Shown piece after piece: positions 11,419 to 24,118 of a stretch of DNA of 64,000 nucleotides. Location: NCBI GenBank assembly GCA_905331475.1, contig CAJNYU010000751.1, positions 45,426 through 109,425 on the forward strand. The letters run 5' to 3'. The notes below the pieces were generated by a model. That model saw nothing but the letters and a program-made list of their open reading frames with translations. It was not told the DNA's origin and ran no database searches. Within the stretch, counting starts at the first letter, position 1; each line of letters starts with the position of its first letter. Position numbers and translations under genes: made by a program. This DNA is from Rotaria socialis. Taxonomy: Eukaryota > Rotifera > Eurotatoria > Philodinida > Philodinidae.

Positions 11419-13554
11419 CTGTATAAGTATAATTTCACGGCGATACAGCGTAGTGTAGAAAATGTAGAGATTGTGTCAAAAAGTAAAGTACTTATATATT
11501 CATCATAAGAGCAAAGTACAAAATAGCGCCTTGGTTTTATAGGACCATAGAGACAACGAATGACATTGTCGTGTTTTCTACAGACAAGAATGATGGGGGT
11601 GCGGCTGATACATATATGTGCATAAAATAAGCGAGCCTTCTTTTTTCTCCTCTTTATTACTCGTTCTCCCACGTGAGAGTGAAAGGAAGAGAACGAACGG
11701 CCAGCAATCCATTTATTGTACAAAAAAGAATAGCGATGGAACAAGAGACAATATCATTTGTGTGCTCTTTTTTGTTTTGTTTTAAATACGTATTTTGATT
11801 TTGATTACGAGGACAAATGTCACCGTAGTTCGAATCGAAGAGACATAGTGCTCAATATACTTGACAATCAAATAAACTTATTTTATCAGTTATCAGCTAT
11901 TAGTCTTAAATTTCATTATTTGTCGTGAATAAAAAATAATATGAATGCAATTACTTTAATGCATTTGCAATAATATATTCTTTTTTTCTCTCTGTATTAT
12001 AAATAGAGAGACAAAAGATTTGATGTCTGCTTATCTAGGCATTCATGTATAAATATGTGCTTTCACTAATGCAAAAAAAAATTTAATTAAACATAAAAAC
12101 TAATATTTTAGAAAATGTTATAAATATATTGTTTCCGTTAAGCTCGGGTGATGAATTTCCGACAATAACTCGCTGGCTTATCCTTATAAATAATGACATT
12201 TAACTCTTTTATGAATGAAAAGAATTATTATAGTCACTGCCGTATTTCACTTCAAACTACAAAGAAAATCTTTTTTCCTGTTACATACAATTGATCGAGG
12301 ATCTATTTATATCATTAAAATTTCTCATCGCGCCTGTGTGTGTGTGTGTGTGTGTGCTTTTTTCAAATAGCAAACATATTGTTATTCACTTATATACATT
12401 GTCGTTTGTGAAGATTCTCAATTTAATTCAATCAATAGCACTAAAGCAAAGTCTTGATAGTCTACTAGACTAACAACTTGATTAGATTGTTCGTGTTATG
12501 AACAACAAAATTTATTGAGATTCTCGCTCTCTCATGCTAATATAATTCAAAGTAGTATTATTCTACGAATATTTTTCGATTTGCCCTTGAGCTCTAAATG
12601 AAAAAAAATGAGTTACAAGCAGTTTGATCTTTCATTCATAATCATCTGCTTCATCGATAATAACAGTCGGTTGCTCTAGAAACCCGTTCTTTTTATAGTT
12701 ATATGTCAGGCATTGTTGTCCGACATTATTGTTCTAGATGACGTTCACTGATGTGTGATTCTTTTTCTTGTTGTTCGATTAAGTTCCATAGAGATTTCAT
12801 CATTCATACGAATATATTTAAAGTAGTAACTTCTATAGACACGAATGTATCGAACTTATTAAAGAAAACCGATGTTCAAAAATAAACAAAAGACGTTAAT
12901 AACATGTGACAAACAATAGTAATAAAAAAAATCGCAGTCAATCTACATGAGTAAAAGAAAGATCCGACAAGGTATATGGCGTCACGAGGAGTGATTAAGT
13001 CGCATATCGTCGTACAAATAGATTTTGTCACGCAAAGGCAGAGAACAAAAAAAAATGAGGAGGAGTACGTGTGGTAAAATGAACACATATACAAAGACAA
13101 CGATATAACAGAAGCGTTAGTCAGTCGAGAAAAAAATGAGATTGTGATAGTGGATTGAATACATCGGCAGCATTTGGGAGCGAAATGATTGACACCATCA
13201 TGAACGCGCGCTCGCTCGAGTATTAACCGAAGAAAAAAAAAAAGAGTCCAAAATGAAAAGACGACGGAATAACCAATGGAAGAAAGAAATATTTCATATA
13301 TCTTCTATTGAAAGTGATCTTAGCATGTTTTATGGTCTCTTTTAAAAAAAACTGTAACGACACATTCAAATCGCCAATTTTCCTCAAGAAACTAATATAA
13401 TATGACCATTTTCCTGGTTAATCTTTAGTTTGTCGCTGGAGAGCTTTTTTTCTGTAAGCAATTATTTATCACTGTTTATCGTTTTCTTTGTTTTCTGTAA
13501 AGCAGATTTATTTAGCTATACGTTTTTCTTTGTACCATTTTTTAGATAAGGCAT
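11419..13554. other. Intergenic region, no supported gene
   Basis: About 2.1 kb, AT-rich, between the hypothetical minus-strand exon and the F-BAR gene. It holds a short GT microsatellite but no convincing exon chain. It presumably carries the promoter and 5' UTR of the F-BAR gene, whose start codon follows a polypyrimidine-AG (ATTTTTTAG) that looks like a 5'-UTR acceptor. Confidence 0.35.
12335..12356. repeat. (TG)n microsatellite
   Basis: Eleven consecutive TG units. Confidence 0.9.
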
Positions 13555-16500
13555 ATGGCGAACAACAATAGACGTCGAATAAGTTTTGTTGATTTTTCTC
13601 ATCCCCAAGTATGGCATAAATTAATTGAATATGCTGAAGTGACTATAGCCTTTACTAAACTAAGTTAATAATAAATCGAAGCGTTTTGTTTTCCTTTTAT
13701 CTATTTAAAACATTTAATATTAATTTAGTTACTGATTTCACAAATCAATGGGCTAAAATATGTTTTTTGGCGTCATCTCAATTGCATCAACTTGCAGCTG
13801 AATTTCGTAGAAAAACCGAAAGTGAAATTCGAGACAAGTATTGAATGACTACGATCAACAGATAATGTATCGATTTGTTTTACTAGATGTCACCTGGGTG
13901 GTATGATGTACGATTTATGGGAATCGTTACTACTTGAATCTGAACTGGAATCACAGGTAAATAGAAAAAGAAAACGATATAGATATAATTACGATTGTTT
14001 TATTCTTATTTATTAAATAGTCTTTGAAAAAAATGGCATGTTTAATGGAAAAAGAAATATGTACACCGTTGACAAGTTTTGTAACAAATAAAAGTGTTGA
14101 ATTAACTATCAATAAACAACATCGTCGGGATCTGAATGATATTTTAGAGCGAAGTCATGAAATTGTTCAAGAAGTAAGTAGAGATTTACTTTACAAAAGG
14201 AAAAATGAAATATAATTAAGATAATTAACTTTGATAAATTCTGTCATTTTTGCTTTCTCTCGTCAAGTGCTAGAGAAAAAACTTATAAATACGAGAATTT
14301 CTATAATTACATGTGATCCATCACACTTACGTGATACTAATTGATATGAATCAGAATAAAAAAGTATGCTTGATTGATTTATGAATAATTTGATACTTTA
14401 AATAAATCATTTTAAAAGTAAAACCTATTCATAGTCAGTATAGGTTTATCTGGTGAAAATAAAAAGAAGCTTTTAAAAAGAACTCTTAAAAGTGCTCCAT
14501 AGAATATTAAGAATAAAATGAATATAGACAAGCATTGCAGAACAATCCATGCAAAGCTGCTTAACCATACTTACTCAACCATTTTCTAAAGAATTTCTGT
14601 TACAAATCAATTATTATACTTTAGTTTTGTCTTCTTTTACTAATCTATAATTGGTTTTAATTGTTCTCTTTTGATCAATCAAATGTACTTATATATATCT
14701 ATATATATGTGTGTGTGTGTGTCAAAGCTACTAATTTGAAACAAATAAATAAATAGCGAAAATTTCAAAAGGTCAATTTTGTTTTTCAATTATTCTAGTT
14801 ACAAGAAGAATATTCGAAAACATACAATGACTCGGGCGTTACACCCGAGTTTCATCGGGCTCATAATCAATATCTGATTGAATTAGTTGGCGTTAATAGT
14901 CTTCTATCAAAATATCAATATCATATTTTACCACAACTCCTTCAAGTAAATAATTATATTGATCGAAGAATTTCCTAAATATATTTTCTTTTTACACTAA
15001 GGGAATGGAACAATCACAAATTAATGTTATTGATACTGTTTGTCAAAATTTACAATTAATCGCTTCTCTCATAGAGAATCATGTAAGTTACTGTTCAGTA
15101 AATGGAAAATTTTAAGTGATCTCCATTTGATTACTATAAGTTTCTTGAAAGGCGACATCTGCTGGTTTATTGGAGAAAATATCATAAAGAAATAGAATCA
15201 TGTGCATCCACTTGTTTCCCGGAAAAAAACTGATATGATGTAAAATATCAGAAGTTTTCGAGTAAAACTTACTCTTCTATGCAGAATAATACGCACAATA
15301 TTTTAAGAATAGAATGAAAAGTAAGCTAGGAAGACTAGCAGAGCTCCCCTGAGTAGAAACACATTGATGAAAAGCATTTCAAACCAACTTTCAGTGAATG
15401 ATGTACAGATTACCCATTCACAAAATTTAATTTTAATATGCAGTCATGTAAGCGCAGACATCTTAGAATTACTTTGAAACTTCTTAGTGTCACATCAGAT
15501 TTCCTACAAATCTCTGTTCAAAAATGTTATCCAACAAATATACGAACAAAAAAATTGCGAAGAGGCGTTTTTGCGAAGTTCTAATAAATTCTCAATTGTT
15601 TCCTATTATGATCTTGAATAGATGACCACTTTTCGTGTTTTTATTAATATATCTCGTCTATTTTTTAATAAATTATAAATCCCATATCTTACAATGTTTT
15701 TCACCTCGAACAATGAATCAATTTCGGGAGCATAAAAGATGTCTCCGAGAGAAAAGAAAAAAAGGACGTTCTGTTTTTTTTAAGCACATCTCTACTCACA
15801 TATGGATCGTGATAAAGGCTATGTATATACACGCGGATAGATTTATAATTATCGCCCTTCATAACATACGTAAACTCTATATGTTATACTAGCTTTTATG
15901 ATATGCAGTGCTGATTTATTCTTCTCAAAATAAGCGCCACCACGGTTATAATGATAGTAACGAGAAGCTTATTATTGCATATCAGTGTAAACATCCATCG
16001 GAGACGAAAGATATATTGAAGCGTATTCATACTAATCTATTTTACGTTTGTACATAACGTACGCATGCAGTTATGAAAACAATTTCCTTGTTGATAAATA
16101 AATAAGAAAGGGTAATAGAACACTACTGGAAGAAAAGAAATCGAATTTAGTCTTATGAAAATGTACACAGGTGATTGAAAAACTATCGTGCTATGAATAT
16201 ATATATATATATATAACACGTGTAAAAGTAAATGAGGCATACTAATAAGAATACAGGCAAAGTGAAGTGAGAGTGATTAATTGGTCTCCAGGGCATATTT
16301 TTCTCAAAGAAAAAAAATTATCATTATAATCACAGGCTAAATGCTGAATAAGGCTCAGATATTACACTGCATATTTTCAATAGTCTCGTAGAATATATAT
16401 TGCGCCGAAGTTATTGTAAATCCATCGAATCATAAATAACGAACAATGAATAGACGATTTTATCATTAGAATATATCTTGCTTGTGAAGAATCCAAGTGT

Positions 16501-19500
16501 GAACTTCAGTCTAATAGTCTACGTTTTCAACTGATTATTGCATCTCATAATATATATATATATATATGAGATGAATTCTAGAAACATTCTCAAGTACTAC
16601 ATAAGTTCATAGGAAATGTGAACAAAAATTTCAAAAATCGCATTTTATTCTAAAATCTTGACGATTTAAAGATGGTGATGATGATTGTTCTCAACCGGGA
16701 AATACTCAAAAGATCGAGATAAATTCAAGAAATTGAATTTTCATAATCTCGACATTTTGTTCGAGCTGCCACTAATCATTTCTTTGCTTTGTAATACTTG
16801 CAAATATAATTATCTATAAATAAGCTTGTTCTGTTCTTTCTTTTTTTGAGTTAACTTAATCATTCTAATATTCGTACAGAATTTCTACACGACTAACACC
16901 AAAATGCAATTAGCAAAACTAAATCAAATCATGAAAATGATTGAGTGGCTCGATGTTAGTCTAATAAATGTTTCATTCGTTTTCACATAAACCATTGCCT
17001 TCAAATGACTCGTACTTCAAAAAATTTGGCAAATGAATATGTATATTTTTTCTCTAATAAGCAATTCAGTTCGATATGCCTTGTGCATGTGTCAGGGTTC
17101 GTCATTTCTATTTGGCACCTTCAAATAAAACATAAATTAAGTTACGACAACAGCTAATATCCATTAACGATAAAAACAGCTTTTACGAATTTGAATATTC
17201 GATAAAATAGTTTGAGATAAATCCATTTATCGATCGAATTAGTCAACAGTTGTTTATTTGTACAATGGAAAACATTATTCCGTAGAATATTTTTTTATTA
17301 TAATAATAAATATCAAATAATTAATGCAGATGTTTTGTTTATTCTAGCATGAACAACGTCATCGTAGTTTTGCATCATTTGTCGTAACAAGTACAACAAC
17401 AGATCCAAACGAAGAATTAGAAAATTATATTTGCTCAATAAAGGAGTCAAGTGGTGATTCATCGGCAACACCAGCTCAAGTTGAATTCGAAACATTTCGC
17501 CCGCCGTCAAATAAAATGACAACGTACAGTGCTCGTGTACAACAAACATCAGCAATTCATTCGGAACAATTAATAGTTTACGCAGCGCCAGTTATTCAAT
17601 CGCAAGTTTCGTCACGTTGCAAAGAAACTGTGGAACGTTTAAAAGAAATAAAAAAAGAGAAATCAACGTTATTAACTCAAGTTAATAAAACACCATCAAA
17701 ACAATATCTACAACAAGATGCTCAACAACAGTAAGTTTAGAAGCGAGAGAAAAAACAAACAGAAATAATATAATCTGAATTTTCTTGACCCGTTAAATGT
17801 CATACAAATTATAATTAACGAAAGGTTTCGCTCGTAATACATCAAATATCCATTATTTATGCAAGTGGAAAAGTCCAAAAACATGTAGAAGGCTAGAAAT
17901 GCATAAGCAAAAGATCAAGCTAAAAATAAGAAAAGGTTTCCATCATGATAATTTAGTGTCATAAATCTATTATTTTAGGTCAGGCAAAGTCATTCTTAAC
18001 CAACTGCAAAGTTATATGAAAAAGAAACATTTGCTACGTTTAATTGAACTTGAAGAATCTGTTTTAATAGCTCAGGTAAAGAATTTTATGCGATAATATG
18101 TTTTGCTTTTATTCTACACTCGACAAACAAAGTCAAAAAAATGAAGAGTTAAATAAACAAACGCATAAGGAAATCCATGACATTTGTTTATAACAATGAT
18201 ATTTTTGTTCTTCTAAGATAATTCTTCTTGAAAATGGCAATGGCCACTTTGACAGATAAGAAGACGTAATATCAAAATTTGTGCTTAAAAAAAACGCCTA
18301 TTCAGTATAACAATTGTTTGTCGTCGTATCTATGTGGAGATTGTTTAGTGAAAACAATAGCGTATTAGAAGTAGATTATGTACGTCTTTTCTACTTGTCT
18401 ACATACATGAAGTCATGGGTAATATCATTAAACCAATGAAATGGACCGTAGTCTTATAAAGAGCAAAAGAGAAATAACAAATTATCAGATTTTCTTCCCG
18501 CTTTTTTTGCGTTTTTGGGTGCAATAATCCTTTTTCCATATACGTATCTCTGTATAGGAAGATGCTTTTGTCAAATGCCGCATCGGATCTTTCAGCATTA
18601 AATGAGCGAGTCTTCGGGTACTAGATATAGATCGATATAATGCGATCGAGCGCAACAAGCGATAACAACGTATATCCATGTACAATATATCTAGACGCCA
18701 TAGAAATATACATAAAATCGTCTAACGAATCCATCAGCGTGATTAATCGGCAATTTCTCTTCTCATCTGTCGCCTTTTTCTTGTTTTTCTCGTATTAACA
18801 TATTCACTATTCTCTTCTGTTCTTGCTAACTTGGAACAATATGTCCTATGCATAATTCTTTGACATCATCTTATAATAAATGTATGTATGCACATTAGAA
18901 TAATAGCAGCTAAATTATAGAGGACAACGATAACGGCAAATATTTTACGTTTTGTTTTTGATAATTAATTTTTATTTGCAAAATATAGGAGAAAAGAACA
19001 AAATTGGATGTGATACAAATTTTGTTAATCATTTTCCTACTGCAGTAAGTTTTAAGAGAAAGATGGAAAACTGAGATTGGCTTGAAAGATGATCTCTTCT
19101 ATTTTTGAAGATATACTTCGAATAACGTTTTATGTAAATAAATGTTGTTTTCTCTTAAGATAGATTCTGCTTGTAGGGCGGAGCCACAGCACGATAACAA
19201 ATTCTGATAACTCTCAAACGTAAGCCGTATATTTTCATCTGAAAGAAAAATGATATCATTTGTTTGAATAACTGGGCACATTTATTATCAGTCTGATAGT
19301 ATTGTTTTTCGCCCAATATAAAACATAATCGTCTCTGATGATACCAAGAATAGACAAAGAAGAATAAGATATAAATTAACTAAGGTTTGATAATTACTAT
19401 ATTTTATCTTCAATGTTTTAAACACGCTCATTTTGCAATTACTATAAACTCTGACATAAACATATATGATTTGATCAAATTTTCCCACTGTACATACAAA

Positions 19501-20542
19501 GAATAAATAATCGTCATGAAAGAACAAATTAATATTCCTCTGAGGTTGAGCTACGGTAGAGACGTTCGGTTGATTAATACTCCTCTTGTGTGCTTATGGT
19601 TTAGTTTGTTGCCGTGTTCAAAAATGATGCCCACGATAGACATTCATAGGCTCGATAAGTGATTTTGCTTAAAGCAAATAAAAAAAATGGATTTTTGATT
19701 TTATTTTTAGTAGAATAAACTAAACAATGAATAGTTCTAGACTATTTGTAAGGTTCTTTTTTTTGTTCTTTAAAAACTATTTCATTTGTCGTATTGTTTT
19801 TTGTTAAATAATTTCTGTCATAAAGCTGCGCATGATATATGTGCTAGCGTTAATGATATAGACCAGAAGGGCGTAGTTTGGTGTTTTTTTTCAATGAAAG
19901 AACAGATTGTAGTTAACGATTTGAAACATTACCTAGAAATAATGAAAAAAAGGAACAGAATCATTTCACATAAAATAATGTCGATTCTATTCAAATATTG
20001 TTGTTGTTGTTGTTGCCATGTATGCTGTCAAAATTTTTCCTTTTTTTGTTTTGTTTGCTGAATATGAATTCTATTTATTTGTATTTTCTAGCAAGAATTA
20101 CTTAAATCTCATCGACACTCGATGAGTAGCATTGGCGAAAGTGATCCAGAAGCGCAAAAGCGCAGTCTAAAAAGTATGAAAGGAGTTTGGCGTGATACAT
20201 GTCGAGCATTAAAAAAGTCCACAACGTCTTCAAGCGGTTCTGGTGCTGATGCAGGTCGTTTAGTAAGTTATGAAAAGCTTCGTCGTAGAATGATCATATA
20301 AAGATATATGTGCGCTTGATTTGCGTTCCGATCTTCTATTAATCGACTAATTCGTACGAAAGAGATACGTGAAGAAAAAAATAAATGTAATTTCCATAAC
20401 GACATTCGAATAACTTTGATCACATCCGGATAGACGAAACTCGATTAAGAATAAACGTGTGTATGCATTGGTAATAATCACAAAACAATAAGCTTTTTAT
20501 TTTTTGTTCAGCTCTCCGTTTTCCCGCTTCTGGAAAAGAGAC

Positions 20543-20573
<31 letters not shown>

Positions 20574-22114
20574 GAGAGAGAAAGTATTAAGTTTGTTTTT
20601 TCACCTATTTAGTAATTAAACAAGTGAGCATTCATCAGCATTATCATTATCCTACGACATATTGACGACCAGTAACTCATCAATCTTTAGTCTCACAGAG
20701 TCATTAACTATTGTTTTTTTTTATATGAAAACATGGTAATCTTTGTTTCATTTTTGCCTGTCATGCTATTCCCCCTTTCACTCTCGTTCTTTTTCTCTCC
20801 TTCTCTTCATTTTTCATCCTCACTCTCATATATCAACTTGCAAAATCTGTGTAGCAAAATCGTGTCTCTTGTCGTCGCCGTTCAGATTGTTTCCTGTTGG
20901 CATCATCCATTCAAATATATAGTTTCTTATTTTCTGTTGCTCTTTTCTTTCTATCTTTTTTCCTCTCGTTATTACGAATAAGTATTTTTGTTTTTCACGC
21001 TTCATCACACGCATATCAAGTAGATTTTTGTAATCTAAATATGGCTATGATGAATATCTCGCAAATTACCAATGAACAACAATGCCTTGATGTTCCGCTA
21101 CCTCCACCAGGTCGTATTCGATCGCATTCGTTGAAACCTCGGCATTCAAAACTGGATTATGCTCGACGGCAATCAGCCGCTGGTGCATCATCAGTATCAA
21201 CGACACCACCACCAACAACAACAATAACAACAGGCATGAAACTATCGACTGAAAACAGTGAACTTCAAAAAGCGAATACACCGCCACCAAGACGCACTTC
21301 TACACCATGGTTTCAACGACGTTTTACAGTATTTTCATTTGATCAACAACAAAATGCATCATCAAATCAACAACGACGCATGACAATGGGTCGTTATTCA
21401 GTTTTCAGCGATAAACCTAACGCAAATTTAATAAGACAAAAACGTCCGAGTGTTATATCACAAGTTGTTGAGGTAGTAACATTATTTTCTCAATGAGTAA
21501 ATACGTGTGTAAATATAAAAACGAAGATTCTCTTGCGATTCATTTATTTGCGTGCCATAAACAGAATGGGAGTCTAGCATGTTATTGTTTGTTCCGTTTC
21601 ATTATGAAACTTTGTTTCATTTTTAGTCATTTACACGACGATTTTCATTAGGAAAGAAAAAGCATCATAATGATTCTGAGCCAAGTAAATATATTTATTA
21701 GAAAAACATTTCCTTTTACATAAATATTTAATTATAGATGAAACAATTGTTGATCCGGTTTATGAAACATTAAAAATGGCTGCTGAAACACGCAAAATGG
21801 CAGTTGCTAATTATTTACAACAACGACAACAAACGCTCAATAAACAAGTGTCGCTCAATAGCCAAGGCTCGTCTGAATTAGATATTCAATCGTCACCAAA
21901 AGCATCGCGTCATGCAAGTCGAACCGAAGCAGAAATAACTTCAACATTACGACCCACATTACCATCTGGAAATCGACAAGGAGCGTCATCGATAGGTAAA
22001 AGACACTCTGCAGGGCATACCTTATGTAATGTCGATAGACAGATACCGACAAATCGTCATAATTCACTGGGCAATTCGTCGAGAGATTTCATTTTGAAGT
22101 CAACTAAAGAGTAA
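13555..22114 (+). CDS. F-BAR (FCH/PCH-type) coiled-coil adaptor protein
   Basis: Exons: 13555-13663, 13729-13837, 13887-13956, 14021-14173, 14799-14945, 15002-15082, 16880-16954, 17348-17730, 17979-18075, 20092-about 20254, about 21024-21472, 21627-21684, 21738-22114; about 756 aa. Residues 1 to about 270 are helical with F-BAR landmarks: LHQLAAEFRRKTESEIRDK, LMEKEICTPLTSF, LQEEYSKTY followed by a HRAHNQYLIELVGVNSL block, then LLQGMEQSQINVID. After this comes DPNEELENYICSIKE...FETFRPP, the segment that closes many F-BAR domains. F-BAR proteins bend membranes and link to actin. The C-terminal half is Ser/Pro/Gln-rich and disordered (PLPPPGRIRSHSLKP, RRFTVFSFDQQQ, SFTRRFSLGKKK) with no SH3 or RhoGAP domain, so the subfamily is unclear. 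The junction between 20.25 and 21.02 kb is the weakest: the phase demands donor GCAG|GTCGTT rather than the stronger GTAAGT eight bases downstream. Introns up to 2 kb make this the longest gene here. Confidence 0.68.
16541..16573. repeat. Short AT-rich palindrome in intron
   Basis: CATCTCATA and its exact reverse complement TATGAGATG flank an alternating AT core. It can form a hairpin or cruciform and lies in an intron of the F-BAR gene. Confidence 0.7.
20537..20583. repeat. (GA)n-rich microsatellite
   Basis: A purine-only tract of GA units with a few AAAG interruptions, in the intron before the penultimate part of the F-BAR gene. Confidence 0.85.
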
Positions 22115-22896
22115 TAAATTATTCTAGCACGTACAGAAGTTTATCTTTTCTTATTTCATTAAATTACTTATTCATTCATTTGCCGTGTTGTGTGTTTATA
22201 GATAATGCACGTGTAACAAATTGCTAATACCTGCATCTACCAATTGCTAATAATTCATGTAGAAAATAAAATGCATCCCAATATGTTCGCCTGGTGAGAA
22301 ATGTTACTGAAAAAAAACACAAGCAAAATTTATGAGTATTTTTTTTGTCTTCTTCTTCTTCTTCTTCTTCTGTTTCTTGCAACTTTTTATTGTTTGTGTC
22401 TATGTTTTAAAAACTATTCTGTTGTATTATAATAGAGAGTGAATATTGAGTTTCCTTTTATTTTTCGAGTGTATTTGTTGTACTTCATGGTCAGTTTTTC
22501 TTTTGTTTACGAAAAAGAACCGAGACAAAGACAACACTCCTATTTCTATTGAAATTGTTTTTGATAGCAAACAGATAATGAGATCTGAGGTATATTGGTA
22601 CCCCCTAATGATGATTGATGGGTTGGCATTTTCGTTGTATTCTTTACAAATATAATATTCTGAATAGACTATGCCAGACACATTTAAGGTAGAAGAGTAT
22701 AGCAAACTTATAAAAATAAATAGATACTAATTGTAAAGAAAAAACAGATGGGCTTATGTCCTATTCAATCTATAAATAGATTACAATGATCTTTGTGCCT
22801 AACCTAAAACGTCAAGTCTAGACTTGTGACATAAAGTAAAATCTTCATTAGTAGGCTTCCATTAGATTGATCTTTTCTCGTTTCAATATATCCAAG
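22115..22896. other. F-BAR 3' flank, intergenic
   Basis: About 0.8 kb of AT-rich 3' flank. It holds a TTC microsatellite and no supported gene. Confidence 0.4.
22348..22371. repeat. (TTC)n microsatellite
   Basis: About eight consecutive TTC units shortly after the F-BAR stop codon. Confidence 0.8.
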
Positions 22897-24118
22897 TACA
22901 TACAGTATGTAAAAAAATGACATGGACACTCACGACATCAATCTTGTAAAGAGAATTTCATATTTAAGGAAAACGATTTTCTCGACTTTCATTATATCAT
23001 TCGATAGTCCACAATCTCTGCTTTATTCTACAATAGAAATCTTTCTCTTGAAATGTATCTTTAATGGATTTTCAAGAAGCCTCTTGATTTTCTATGCAAA
23101 AGTTTTATTTCGACATTTGTATTATTTCTTTTCGAGAACGTTAATTCCAAAGTGAAACATTTTAAAAAATAGCTCATTCGATGGAGAAAAATAACCGGCT
23201 TCGAATGATGTCGTTTGTTTGGAAAATGTTTAAACAGAGGCGAAAATGAACTGCGAAATACAGCTAGTTTAGTTTAATAGCTATTCATTAATCTTGATTT
23301 TTCAGTCACAAGATAAGCTCAAAAACGTTTTTAAAAAAAAACATAGTTGTAGAGAATTAGATTCTCTTCAAGATGATGCATCTGAATCTATGGTAAGCAT
23401 TTTCCTTCGAGTTGTTAACACCTTTTCTTTTCAGGTGCGTATTCTAGCATGGAGAGGAAACAACAACTTTTTTTGTTCTGTTGCTTGCTATAGGATATTA
23501 AAACAAGTTCACTCGTGATTAGTACGTTTATTTCGAAAGAAAAAAAAGTTACCGTTTCCTCTCCATGCTAGAATACGTACCTGAAAAGAAAAGGTGTTAA
23601 CAGCTCGAAGGAAAATGCTTACCATAGATTCAGATGCATCATCTTGAAGAGAATCTAATTCTCTACAACCACGGTTTTTTTACAACGTTTTTGAGCTTAT
23701 CTTGTGACTGAAAAATCAAGATTAATGAATAGCTTATAAACTAAACTAATTGTATTTCGCAATTCATTTTCGCCTCTGTTTAAACATTTTCGAAACAAAG
23801 AAGATCATTCGAAGCCGGTTATTTTTCTCCATCGAATGAGCTATTTTTAAAATGTTTCACTTTGGAATTAACGTTCTCGAAAAGAAATAATACAAATGTC
23901 GAAATAAAACTTTTGCATAGAAAATCAAGAGGCTTCTTGAAAATCCATTAAAGATACATTTCAAGAGAAAGATTTTTATTGTAGAATAAAGCAGAGATTG
24001 TGGACTATCGAATGATATAATGAAAGTCGAGAAAATCGTTTTCCTTAAATATGAAATTCGCTTTACAAGATTGATGTCGTGAGTGTCCAAATCATTTTTT
24101 TTTACGTTCGGTATGTAT
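22897..24118. repeat. Long inverted repeat, arms about 580 bp, spacer about 60 bp
   Basis: The left arm (about 22897-23478) and right arm (about 23540-24118) are reverse complements, roughly 95% alike by eye. Both outer ends contain GGACACTCACGACATCAATC, and both inner ends contain GTATTCTAGCATGGAGAGG. The spacer is about 60 bp. Each arm encodes the same 77-residue frame (MDTHDINLVKRISYLRKT...), which looks AT-driven rather than functional. Each also holds an exon-like block bounded by TTTTTCAG and ATG|GTAAGC, with a second acceptor TTTTCAG. The left copy of that block is open (DKLKNVFKKKHSCRELDSLQ); the right copy has a stop. Similarity ends abruptly at the outer borders. It could be a foldback or MITE-like element, a local inverted duplication, or a hairpin-RNA source. 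No transposase is seen. Confidence 0.88.

Noticed and set aside
11400-11744. 114-codon minus-strand frame
   Set aside because: Cys/Tyr/Phe-rich random composition with no domain and no splice support.
20897-21023. Hydrophobic extension in front of the F-BAR exon at 21024
   Set aside because: Reads as a membrane helix but is simply the pyrimidine-rich intron end; such a helix makes no sense inside an F-BAR protein.
22922-23155. 77-codon frame repeated at 23857-24090 on the other strand
   Set aside because: Its conservation is explained by the inverted repeat itself. The protein is AT-codon-biased and has no recognisable features, so it is not called a gene.
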